From Pterobdella sp. o SKG-2022 (lineage: Eukaryota; Annelida; Clitellata; Hirudinida; Piscicolidae), in assembly GCA_964035795.1 (NCBI GenBank), contig OZ038323.1:3801381-3865380 (forward strand): a DNA stretch of 64,000 nt, written 5' to 3'. Below are positions 1-12,100 of the stretch, in pieces. The stretch's first letter is position 1. Every line of letters begins with the position of its first letter. A model generated the notes under the pieces. That model made no database searches. It had not been told where the DNA came from and was given only the letters and a program-made list of their open reading frames with translations. The translations under genes were made by a program, and so were the position numbers.

Positions 1-445
1 TTTCTTTGACGTTATGTTAAGTTTATATAATACACCATTCAAATAAAGTCTAAAGCATTTGATAACGCAAGCTAATCTTTAAAAAAGCTTGTGAAGTTTT
101 TGGTAAATCTTTGATTTTTTTGACACATTTGGTTTAAAACTGATAAAACTTCATTAAATGTAAGAATTCAGATATATACCTGGTGTGTGTGCTTTGTTTT
201 CCTGACGTACAAGCCAATTAAATTGATGTTGATTATTCAGAAAATTTAATTTGATTATTTTAATATATAAAAACTCATGGTTATAAACAATTAAAATATA
301 TGGAAGGGATAAAAAATAACTTATAAAAAAAAATTAAACAAAAATCATAAATATTGGATTAAAAAAATGATACTGAAAATATATCGTGAAAAATACCATA
401 GAAAAATAATTCGACAAATGCAACAAGAACAATCAAAGATGGCGG

Positions 446-2706
446 TCACACAGCGGTGTTTGATGTAGAGTTCAACTGACTCTGCATCCTTAGCAGTACA
501 TCCTGCATTCTGCGGATCTGTGATAACATTAATAAGAATAATAATGAAAACAAGAAAAAAAAATCATAATAATGAGAAAATACTGATTATAACAACAATA
601 ATAATGCAAATAACAACGATGATGATAATTATAACAAAGAGATGAAGAAAAAAATGTAATAGCAATAAAAATAATGGAGATAATAATAGGAATATAATAT
701 AATAATAATAAATTAAAAAAAAATAAATAAATGAAACAAAAGCACACCTCTTCTTCCTTCTGTCTCAATAACTCCCCCCCTTCCAAGTTTGACATCCTGG
801 TTAGGTTAATAATAATGAATAAAAATTAAAATTGAAAAACAATATAAAAAAAAATGATAAAAACGAAAATAACGCTGAGTGTTATATGCATTGTTCTAAA
901 AAGTTCTTTGTAGAAAAGTTTACGAAAAACTCACGCAGAGTTAAAACTGATGGAAATTACATGAAAAATTATTAAATAAAAGGGCAGATAATACTAATAA
1001 AAAATTTGAAAAATAACAACTAAAGAATTAAAAATAATATTAGCAAACCCGTCTGAACTGAGATCTTCCTTGATACGTGAGGCCCTATAGTTTTCATAGT
1101 GCATTTCTCTCGTCACATCCTTAAGGTCTTGCATGTGTGTGCTGTGTGTGTATAAATTCAGTGGTGTGTTTGTGTGTTCTATATTGATGTTTGTGTGTTT
1201 CATATTGGTGTATGGGTGTGTACCGTATGATGATGTGGTGTGTGCTTCTTGAGGGTGAGAATTTGAAGCTTCATGGTTCTCATGGGAAGATTATGCCATA
1301 TCGCTATAATGTACGCATTCTAGTCACCAAAAAAACAACAAAGCAACAACCTTATGAGAAACTGCCTGATTTTGGCGAAGTCTGAATGCCTGGGGTTCTC
1401 TACCTCAACAACCCCCCATGGGTACACCCTCCCCTTCACCCTCTTACCACCCACTTCCACGTAAGCGTTACTCGATGCTACAGCAAATGGCATCAGTTTC
1501 TGGAAAATTTTGAATAAGTGTATGTATAATTAAAGACTATAAAACAGATAATAAACCAAATAGAAGAAAAAATAAACAAAAAGTATTTATTAACATAAAT
1601 CATGAAGTGAAATGACTTAATAATGTAAGTTCGTTTTACGAAAAGTTTCGTGATTTGAATTAATAAATACTTTGTGTTTATAAAAGAGATATATCTCTAC
1701 TACAATCGCCCATACACCTGGAGCAATTGTACAAGACATTAACATAAAATATTAATGAGAAGAACCTTCACACCTCCCCACCACACCCCAATCTCACCCT
1801 GATTTCATCATCCCTCTTTTTGACCTCATCCTCTTCATCACTATCACACTGAGGTAGCTCATATACTTTGATGCGGTATTTCTCAATGTCCTCCAACACC
1901 TTAGTGCAATGTTGGTGTTTTAATTAAATGAAGGAATATGAAAGCTTTGAATTCGCCGAAAATTCTATTTTTTATGAACATAAAAAATCTAAGAAATTGT
2001 TTTGTCTTCTAAATGAATTTTTGAAACAATTGATAAATAAACTAAGACATGATGCCTTTGATGAATTATATAAAAAATAAGAAATGAACAAAAACCGGAT
2101 AATATATAAATAATACACAAATAGAATATAAATAATTCAAAACCCTGTTCTTGAGAACAGCCAGTTCAGATGGCTTGAGAGTGTCTGCCTTAGCAATCAC
2201 GGGTACAATGTTCACCTTGAAAAACCATAATCAATAATAAAAAGCTGACGAAATTTCAAATCAATATATAACTGAATAACGCAATTTTTGAGAAGCTGCT
2301 CTTGTATGAGATATTTAGAAAAATTCCAGATCTAAAGAATGTATTTATAATTAATATTTCAGCAATAAACAGTAATAATATTAATATAATACACAAAAAT
2401 AAATTAAAAACTCAATCAGAAGCCTTAATCAATAGACCATGCTACCTTATTATGCATCCTCAGCATCATTTGTATATCTATCTGCTGCAGTCTGAGAAAG
2501 GTGAGTGATGTGCAGCTAATCTATCATTTTTATGATTTCTATTTTTAATTTATTAAATAGGGTCTTTGGACAAAAAAACTATCGCTAACAATGAAATATT
2601 AACATGAGCAAATCCATTATTATCTATCTGTATCTATATCAATCCACCCATCTAATAATCTTTATACTCATAAACCAATCAGACTATCAATCTATGCATT
2701 CATCTT

Positions 2707-2750
<44 letters not shown>

Positions 2751-3888
2751 CGGTTGGAGGGAGAGATGAAGTAGAGACAACAGTGAACCCTGTTATCTCT
2801 GATGTTTCTTCTGTTCAAACCACTCTCATCTCGGTAGTACTGGTCAAACTGCCCCACTATGTACTCTTCTATTGGCTGCCAACTGTTTTGTATTGATTTG
2901 GTGTGATGGTTAATATTGATGTTATGCTGATTTTTATATCAGTATCAGATTTTTTTATTATGAGTCAAATATCTGATTTGAAAAATAATTAAGTGATTAT
3001 TTTGATTTGAAAACTTTATTAATTATCAGTTATCATGTTAGATTCAAGAAGGAATATTTGAGGTAGGAAATAAAGCATTAGAACACACCACTTGGAACAA
3101 TCAATAGAATCATTGAAGCCAGGAGTGTCAATGATGGTGAGTCTCAGCTTGACATTATGTTCTTCTATTTCTAGGTTCCTTTTTTCTATTCGAACTGTTC
3201 TTGAGTCTGTGTAGGTTAAGAATAGAAACAAAAGCAAAAAAAAATATATATAAATACATTTTGAAAAAATATTTAATGAAAGCAGACTTTCATCAGGATC
3301 TCTGTCATTATAGAGGTCCTTATTGAAAAACATGCTTGTCACCATGGTTGACTTTCCAAGCCCTGATTGACCTATTTGAAAATCCTTTTAGTAAATTTCA
3401 TTGAGAATTAATATTATATTCGCCACTGACCAACAAGCATGATAGTGAAATCGAATCCTTTTTTGATAGCTTTTCTGTGGATCTGTTCAGGAAGGCATGC
3501 AAACCCTAAGTTTTCGCTTTCTTCCTACAATACATTAAAAAATAGAATTAAAAACTCATGACTGAAATTAATTGAATAAGTAAATTACATTTGTGTTGAT
3601 AGAGGCATGAAACTTGGAACTAATTGTTTGGCTGAAAGGTTCGATGATAGCTGTACTGGGTTGGCACGGAGGAATAATACTAGGCTTTTCTGGACAAACA
3701 GGCTTTGAAGCGAGAGGTGGGGGAGATGGCTTCACAGGTTCTTCAAAAACCGGCAAACCCGATGATGGTGGTGCATCGGAAACAAAAAACGTTTGGTTGT
3801 TGTCACTAGCTTCTGCTTCTGCCCGTCTAGCTTTTAATTCCGCCAAACGCTGCGAAGTGAATTCTGATAAACCAATCTTTCTCGACAT
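446..3888 (-). CDS. Septin GTPase (12 exons, 437 aa)
   Basis: Exons, 5' to 3': 3589-3888, 3431-3524, 3288-3371, 3089-3206, 2748-2882, 2446-2491, 2144-2215, 1798-1899, 1351-1499, 1049-1141, 748-796, 446-517. All junctions are GT-AG and keep phase, giving 437 residues. Seen: P-loop GQSGLGKST (about 132-140), DTPG switch (186-189), AKAD guanine-specificity motif (267-270), and a septin-unique element ending in [21 protein letters not shown] short C-terminal coiled-coil tail ([18 protein letters not shown]) resembles the SEPT2/4/5 type. Septins bind GTP and form hetero-oligomeric filaments at membranes, the cytokinetic furrow and the cilium base. The 100-residue N-terminal exon is Pro/Ala/Glu-rich and not conserved by eye. 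The start is the ATG at 3888, which opens the only reading frame splicing into exon 2. The gene is head to head with NECAP. Family call is very sure; subgroup is inference. Confidence 0.95.
1575..1681. repeat. MITE-like element, family 1 copy
   Basis: Imperfect inverted ends (AAAGTATTTATTAA ... TTAATAAATACTTT) surround a core with TAATGTAAGTTCGTTTTACG and AAAGTTTCGTGA. It sits in a septin intron (between exons 8 and 9). The same ends and core recur at 32608-32722. Confidence 0.65.
2710..2748. repeat. (CA)n microsatellite at a septin splice donor
   Basis: An uninterrupted CA run on +. Read on - it is (GT)n beginning exactly at the donor of septin exon 5 (exon end 2748), so the donor GTGTGT is the first unit of the repeat. 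Confidence 0.9.
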
Positions 3889-4091
3889 CGTTTTTGTTAG
3901 TATTTATTAATTATAATGTACTCGAAAAGTAAACGAAGTTTTCATATATAATACTCGAAAAAAATGTTATCAAGAAGAAAAATAGGACACAATTATTTAA
4001 TTAAAGTTGATAAAAGTTGAAATATCTATTCAAAACTATTTAATATATTGTCAACAAAATTTGTTATTAGGTGACCATATTTATAATTAAA
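3889..4091. promoter_or_regulatory. Shared divergent promoter region, septin / NECAP
   Basis: Only about 200 bp separate the two opposite start codons (3888 on -, 4092 on +). The segment is A+T-rich and has no open frame or clear TATA element. Both 5'UTRs and both core promoters must lie here unless non-coding 5' exons exist elsewhere. The bidirectional promoter is inferred from geometry alone. Confidence 0.6.
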
Positions 4092-5329
4092 ATGGCGGAT
4101 ACATTTGAGCAAATTTTGTGTGTAAAAAATGAAGTGTTTGTTTACCAAATAATGGCAAGAGTCACAAATAGAGGATATAGGTTTTTAACAATTTGAATGA
4201 AATTTGTCTTTTCTTCATCCACGAATAAATGATCTCAGGGCAGCTGAATGGAAACTAGATGAGCCCGAATGGACCGGAAGATTAAAGGTTGTCCTCAGAG
4301 ATAAATATTTAAGAATAAGACTTGAAGACAAAAATTCAGGTTCAATCTTTGCTTCTAAGTTTTTGCTCAAATACCAGTTTGATAAATTATCAAAAAGTTA
4401 ATTACGTTAAAATTATACAACAGGAGAGCTATTTGCAGAGTGTCCAGTAGAATCATATCCATCAGAGGCAATAGAACAAGTTCTTGATTCCAGTCGATAC
4501 TTTGTTATTCGGATATCTGATGAAAGTGGTAAGTGTCTTTACAAACATTAGCTCTTCGTGAACAAAATTCACGAATAATAAGCAAAGAATATTTTTTTGA
4601 AGGTAGGAATGCATTTATTGGAATAGGATTTGCAGACCGAGGAGACTCTTTTGACCTTTTGGTTGCTATTCAAGACCATTTCAAGTCTGTGTACTTTATC
4701 AACATGACTTGTTAATGAAAATATATTTTTTTCAGATTGGTCAAAAGAGAAGAGAAACAAGCATCTGAAGCAATAGGAGACATAGATGGTACTTCAGGAG
4801 TTGAAGACAAACCAAAACTTGATCTCAGTCTGAAGCAGGGTCAGACCATCAAGCTCAATTTAACAGTCTGTATCAACAACTATGTTTTTCTTGAATTAAA
4901 ATTTTGAAATTTTTTTTAGACCAAGAAAAACCCAGATGGCACAGCTCGACCTCGGGTTGCTCCAACTTCTGGCTCAATTTTGTTACCACCTCCACCAGGT
5001 GGATCAAGGCAGATCAGTAAACCACCATCAAACATTCCTCAAACTAATACTGATCTACTTGTCAATTTTGATGCTTCACCACCCACACAAAAACAACAAA
5101 ACACTTCCACTCAAAACTCAAATACTCACTCTCTTAATAATCCTTTCGGAACTGACGATGCATGGCAAGATTTCACTAGGTAGGTTCTTATTAATTGCTC
5201 CTATTAATTTTTTCAATTTATTTTTTAGGTACTTCAAATTGCATAGTTTATACATTATTTTATGTTTTCAGTGCACCCACAACGAAACCTTCAAAAAACA
5301 CACCTGTAAACTGGGTCAATTTTGACTAA
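4092..5329 (+). CDS. NECAP: NECAP, adaptin-ear-binding coat-associated protein (7 exons, 274 aa)
   Basis: Exons: 4092-4180, 4239-4339, 4424-4528, 4603-4684, 4736-4865, 4920-5179, 5272-5329. They join in phase to 274 codons plus stop, essentially the length of vertebrate NECAP1. The N-terminal PHear domain is evident from the phrases [29 protein letters not shown] and [15 protein letters not shown]. The Pro/Asn-rich C-terminal tail carries two WXXF ligands, WQDF (251-254) and the near-terminal WVNF (270-273). In the family these bind the AP-2 alpha-ear and sandwich sites during clathrin-mediated endocytosis. Start: the first ATG after the promoter, matching the family N-terminus (MADTFEQIL). 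Introns are 58-92 bp. An ATTAAA at 5382-5387 could serve as poly(A) signal. No irregularities seen. Confidence 0.95.
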
Positions 5330-6186
5330 CATATAGGATTTTGTTTAGAATGTATATCTATATAATTTATTAGTAATGAGAATTAAATTTATAAATAATT
5401 TACAGATCTTCATCAATGCCATTTTATTCCATGACTTCATTGACTTTGATTCCAAACTTCAAAATAATCCTTATTTCCATTTAAGATCTGCATATTAATG
5501 TTATATTTCACTTGATTTAAATTGATTTAAGTGGCGAGAAACAAAGAAACAGCTTATTACGCACAGGTTTTTTTAAACTGGAAGTTGACTGGTGGTCGTT
5601 CATGTACTACATCTGTTATGATGAGTTTTCGAACAGAGTTTTATGGATAAACCAGAGCCCATGTGCTCTCTCTATTTTCAAACTCGCATTTCTTTCTGCC
5701 CAAACCAAAGACTTTTTGGTATATATATTTACAACATAAAGTTTTTTTCAAAAAAAAATAACACTTTGGTAATTAGACTGAAAGTAGTAAAATTCTAGAA
5801 AAATAAAATTTACATATTATAAACGTAAAATTATTGCCTAGCCCTTGTATCAGCCAAACACAAAAGTATATTCAAAAATATACGAACGCTCAGTTTTCAC
5901 ATAAAAATTACATAGCTTGGCGTACAAGGTCATCAAGTTTTGAAAGCGTATATCATTTACTATATAGTTGTGAAAAGGTCGGTTAAAAACTGCAATTCCT
6001 TCAGCTCAGTATTTCAAGATGTGATAAAAATTGTAAAACACGCATTAAATGTACTTTAAAAATACAAGCAATAAAAATCAATTTCGCGTAAAAATGTCTG
6101 TGGGTAGTGGAATATTTGAAAAATTTGGAAGCTCAATGGAATAAACAACAATGGCCTATTTAGAAAACGAAAATTGTGTTTTCAAT
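5330..6186. other. Convergent intergenic spacer, NECAP / RPTP 3' ends
   Basis: The stop codons of NECAP (+) and the receptor phosphatase (-) face each other across this stretch. I see no further coding pattern. It should hold both 3'UTRs. Confidence 0.6.
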
Positions 6187-9100
6187 CTATTGAAAAGCAT
6201 TTTCATACAAATTTTTATCACATTCTTGATAGTTCTGATACAAACTCTCGTCGAAGCAAGGATTTCCATTTTCATCAGAACAAGGAGTTTCAACATTGGG
6301 TTTGAAACCAATGCCTTTTTCAAAGCATTCAAAATAATTTTCCGACAACTTTTCGGCTATATCATAAACCCTTTTAAACGAATCCTGTAAGATGCGTTTA
6401 TACATTTTTCAGTAACCAAAGTAGTAACTTAAAAATTAGTAGACAAACTTACAAATGTATCGAAACAGGATCTTTCTATGAATTTCAAATAGTAAGCACT
6501 TTGATACACATCAAAACTATTGCAAGCTTCCACAGACTCAGCAATCTGTAAAGAAGCCACTAACAGACTCGATTCATTGTAATTGTTTCTGCAAGTCAAA
6601 TTTTTCTTCAGAAAATGTTCAAAGATATTTATAATTTCTAACACATTCGCTACTGAACTATACCCAAGTATATATTTATTACATTAAAATCTCCAAAGTA
6701 GAAAAAACCTGCTCAAGAGCATAATGAAATCGTCATCACTTTCTTGCTTTATAACGTTATAGACATAGGTTGCAGTCTCATGATTGACAGAAGAAACTTC
6801 AATAACCTTTTTGAGGCCAGGCATATTCTAAATATTTTTTCGAAATTTAACTACCTATCGACCTCATACGTAAAAATTAACATTTGACCAATGAATTAAA
6901 TAAAAAAAAAGGTTAATTCATAGCAAACTTCTTCGGAAACTTCAATATTGCAATATATGTTATTATCTCTGAAGTCGTCCAGATTCCCATTGTAAAACAT
7001 GGCTATGTGGCATGGAGAGGTTTTTGATTCTTTTATAAGAGAAATCGTTTTAGATTTGTGTTGCTTATTTAACTCTTCCAAAAAGCTCTGGGTGGAGAAT
7101 TGAATTTATCATATTTCCATTCTAAAGATGTTTTTTGTATTTATATATACTTTCGACTATTCTGATTCCGTTTATTCATCTCACAAGAGGTTATCAAAAC
7201 TTAAAACTTTTCCTAGACACAATTAATTTATGTTCAAGTCCAAATACAATTCAACTACCTGTAAACTCTTTTGTGGCTCGATCAATACAACAACACTTGC
7301 ATGGTTTTTGATAACTTCTATCAAATCCTTCATGCTCAAACTCTTTGGTATGACTCCCATTAGATATTTAGAAGGTTTTTTGGCACTCTGAAGGATATTT
7401 TTAGAATTTTATTATATTTATTTTATAATTTTTATTAAACTATGCGAAAAAGAAATTTTTTACCGGAACATAAACAACTTCTAGTTTTCCAGAGTCTAAG
7501 TCTATATTGGCTTTGTTATTATCTGTAAATTTTTATTTAAATAAACAAATTTCGGTTTCAATGTAATTCTAACCTTTAAAATCTTTAGATGCTATTTCAG
7601 TGTGGATCATCTAAAACAAGGTTTTTGGCTTTATCACAAAAAATGTGGTTAACAAATAAATTAAAAATGTCAATTGATACAGACTTTGAATTGCTTTTCC
7701 ATTAAACAGCTTTCAGCTGATATCTTATTCAACTCATCAATCTGCTTCTTTATTTGGTTTTTTGTTTGTAAGCGCACCATACTATCATTGCCAAGTTCAT
7801 GGTATAAACATATACATTTATAACATAACTTGTACTGGTCCTGAATAAAAAACAACAAAAAATCTAATACTGAACTAATTACATGAAACACACAATGGGA
7901 ACTAATACAAAATTATGTGTATCTCATTATTTATTCGTAGTCGTTATTTTCATTCCATAAAAGATTGTTCAAGACTACTAATATTAAAAAGTTGCCCTTT
8001 CGTTATAACAAAATTTATTTTTTTAATGAAGAATTGATGTTAAGTAGAATAAAGCAGTATGAAGCAAAAATGGCAATAAATATAGACTAAGATGTTCATG
8101 AGATAAAAAATATTAGTTTCAATGTAGAAACGATTTGGAAAAAATTTGATGCAATTTCAAATAAACTTCAAATTAATAAATTTTATTTTTCTGGGCATAG
8201 ATGATCTAAGCAGAAAACATAAAAACTAACGGTGAAAAGATTTTAAATAAGCATAAAATACCTTGGTTTGTACCATGAAGCACCGTTGTTTTCTCAGCAG
8301 CATCATTGCCTCCAAGATATCCACGCTGCCCTTGTGATCAGCCTCATACACCAAGTTGTCTAAGCATATAAACGTCCCGGTTCTCCCAACACCAGCACTT
8401 CATGAATCATTCAATTAATCAATAAGGCTTAGAATCATTTGTTACATAATCGTAGAGGACTGTCAAAGCATTGACGTAGTCATGAATTGTTTGGTATACA
8501 CAAAATCATATGTGAAGCCTATTTAACTGTATTCCGCTATCAAAACTTGAATTTCAAGCAATTGGTTGTCGACTTTCAAAAATAATTAATCTCAACTGAA
8601 TATTCACATTACTAACTAATTTAGTGTCAAAATAGAAATTAAAGCGTCAAATAAGGGAAATTTTTAACACATGATGTTTTTTGTTGCAAAATATTATAAA
8701 AAAATACGATGTCTAGGGAAAGTTAGCGCATAAAATTTTTCTGGTTTTCAAGATGAAAGCTTCAAACGACCGCAAAGACTCACCTGCAATGAACTACTAC
8801 GTATTGTATTTTAGCATCTGTATCAAAAAGCTTGTCATTTGGGTGATGTTTGATGACTTTAGCTTCTTTCAGGAAATCCAGCATAAGGCTGCGAATATTC
8901 AGCAAATCCATGGCATTAATAGGAACACTTTTATCGGGCCAGGCTTTGTACAAAATGTGTCGAACAACGTGCACGTTTCCATTTTGCTGCAGATATTTGG
9001 AAATAATTTAAGTTTTTAATTTTATAATTGTTTTTTATATATACATATAGACTGATTATATTTAAGAACTCTAATAATTTGTATTGAGATACAAAGCTTT

Positions 9101-12100
9101 TCGTCAACTAAATAACATTTTCAAGTATTACTTTAAATACTTGAAAATGTTACTTAGTTGACGAAAAGCTTTGTATCTCAATAAAAATTATTAGTTTTTA
9201 AATATACTCATTTCATTGTGACTAATGAAAAATCCATATAGTGCTTTTTTCAGAGACTTCTGTATCAGATGTCTTCAAAAAGGGAACATGTCTTGAACGA
9301 AATATTTTAGCTTGGGGTGTATATGAAATGCAAAAGTCAAAGTATTGGAACCAACGTCTTTAACACTGAAAACTCTTGTTTCGACATTGCTTTGTATGCT
9401 AGTTTTCGTCACAGACACATGTAACAATCCATATGTTTCGGACCCGTCTGTTGGCCAATACTGATTGCATTTCGACTGTTGGTTGAGAAACTTTTTGACG
9501 CTTCTGTTTAAATTAAGGTTTTTACGATTACCATTCCTTCTTCAAAACATTTTGTGAGCATCACGACAACTGAAACTGAGTATTGTACTAGCATTTTCCA
9601 AAAATCTTCAATAGTTTTTTCCTTAGGTCCTAAAAAGTTTTGAGATAATTTTGAGTTGAAACGATTAATGTGGGTCCAAAATTTTTTTTCACCTTGTGTA
9701 GCAATAAAAGAGTAATCTTTATTTGTTTCATAGGTCTGAAAGTATAAATGAAACATTAATTATAAGTAATGAAATAAACTTTAAGGAACAAACAGAGATG
9801 AAGCTGGCGTTAATATAATTGGCTAAAGGATCGCTATCATTCCCCTCCAAAACCACGCGGTTGTAATCGTCTGAAAAATAACTTTCAAGTGTTTATCAGA
9901 GTATAAAAATTATTAACTTCCTCACATGGGTAAACGCTTTTGAATCTATTTTTTACCGAGACTTTGCTGTTTGAGCCTATTTCTTTGGGTGAATCAGTAG
10001 TTTTTGGACATTTCTGTAAAATTGGTGAATCAAAAAAAAGACAAGTTGCACTAATTGAGCTTAATTGCATTGTCACAAGGTTGTAATTAAATATGAGTAA
10101 TTATATAACCATAAATTGTTCACTAATGAGTTTTTCTTGAGTCAAATAGTAATTGCCGATGTCTTTCAATGGAACTCGAGTTTCTCCTGTTGTTATCGGA
10201 TTTTCTTCTCTGATTTCTGTACTAATCACATCAACTGATTCATCTGTAATATTGAATAAATTGAATGAATACAAAAAATAACAGAAAATTTGTCTATTTA
10301 GAACTAACAGGAGGTTTTGAAAGATACAATTTTCAGAGATTTTTTTTGAACGAATGATTTGACTTTTCGACTGAATCATTAAAGTTTGATTTATAAGTTA
10401 AACCATATTATATCATACAGATTACATTGTTAAAATTATAATATTAACGAAATATTCGATATGAAAGTTTTTGGCTACCGTGTAAAGAAAAGGACAATAA
10501 GGATGATAGTTATCACCAAAAACATCGCTATCAACCCTCCTATCAGTCCGATTGATGTATTTTCTGTTATTTTAAGTTAACGATGTTTTCAATTTTTTAC
10601 AAACTGCTAAAACCGTTCAAAAAAACCTAATTTTTATCTATAAAATTTACATAAAATTGTTGAAATGAGCAACTTTTAAATTGGCATGAGTAAGACCCGG
10701 GTAGATTAAGACAGACGTGAGTGTGCTTGTTACAAACAGATTCCAGACATTCATTAACGTCTGTTTGAAGTTTTAAATCAAATATTTGTAAATGAATGGG
10801 AAAGAAAATTTATTTAAAAAAAGCTCAACCTTTACATTCGGTCTCATTTATGGCATATCCTGGCAGGCAGTCACAACTGAAAGATCCATGCCCATTGACA
10901 CAAGCCTCATTTAGACCACAAGTATGAGTCCCTTCATCGCACTCATTTATATCTTGTAAAAGTATTCAATCATTTTCATGAATTACTTCTCAGTTCAATA
11001 TTTGTTTAACTAATTATAATCATTTACGCTGAATATTTAATGAGAAACAACCTTCGCACGTTTTGGAATCGACTTTTTTAAATCCAGGAGATTTACAAAC
11101 ACACTCATATGAACCTGGTTTGAGATGATATTTGAATTTCAAATCTTACGTAAAAATACTTCATTCATTCTTTCGAATGAAATCAGACAATTTGTGGCCA
11201 TTTTATAGAAATCTTTTTCAGTTTGGACCACTGTTGGTTTTAATTAGAGTCCCCGAACCGTGTAAGAATAAAATCCCTTCAATTTTTTTTCTATATCAAA
11301 CATAAACTTTTCAAGAAAAATCTAGCTTTTTCTTCAAACGAAAAACAAGATATCTTGCAAATAACAATCGATATCATTGGTAGAAAATATGTTTTATGTC
11401 TGGAAGACAAATACAGTTGTTCCAATTCATCAAGAGACAGCGTAAGAAACTGATGTAGATTTCTATATTTAAGCCTTCAGAAAAGGTATTGAAGAAATGG
11501 AAAAATTGTTTGAACAAAAATCAAGGACTGTGAAATTAGATAAAAAGAAGTTTGGTTTTAAGCCCGGCAGAAACACATTTGACAGTATTATTTTTTTTAG
11601 CAAAATGCTGAAAAACTAAAAAAAATAAAAAGCGTTTTTTTTTTAGAGACATCTTATTTTTAAATATTATTTGAATAAATTTTTAATTTCAATTTTTTTT
11701 TGAGGAATTTTTTGATACATTTATTTAAAAAACTGAAATTTTCGATAAGTACAACCTTATCATAAACCATTAGTAGTAAACTATTGTTAAGGTAGGTGAT
11801 TATAAAGAATTTTAGACATAGATAGAAAAGAAAAATTAAGGAAGTTTAAATTTTGTAAAGTAACTATTATGTAATTATGTGATATTGTAAACGAGTAAAG
11901 TTAATTATTATATGAATATTCTTATTTTGATCTAAAACGATTTCATTGAGAGATTGCTCTCTGTGTCGAAACTTTTACTTGAAGGAGGTTTTTGATTGAA
12001 TGCCAAAAAATATTGTTGAATAGGCGCTGAAAAAAAGATGACCCCAAAAAGCTGGTTCAAAAAAAATTTTTATGTGAAAAAAAGAAAAACGCGGACTTAG

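Noticed and set aside
9508..9756. Continuous frame through 9630-9692 as receptor-phosphatase coding sequence
   Set aside because: The extra 21 residues would interrupt the conserved IATQGP motif. Removing a 63-bp GT-AG intron restores ATQGPKEKTIEDFW in phase.
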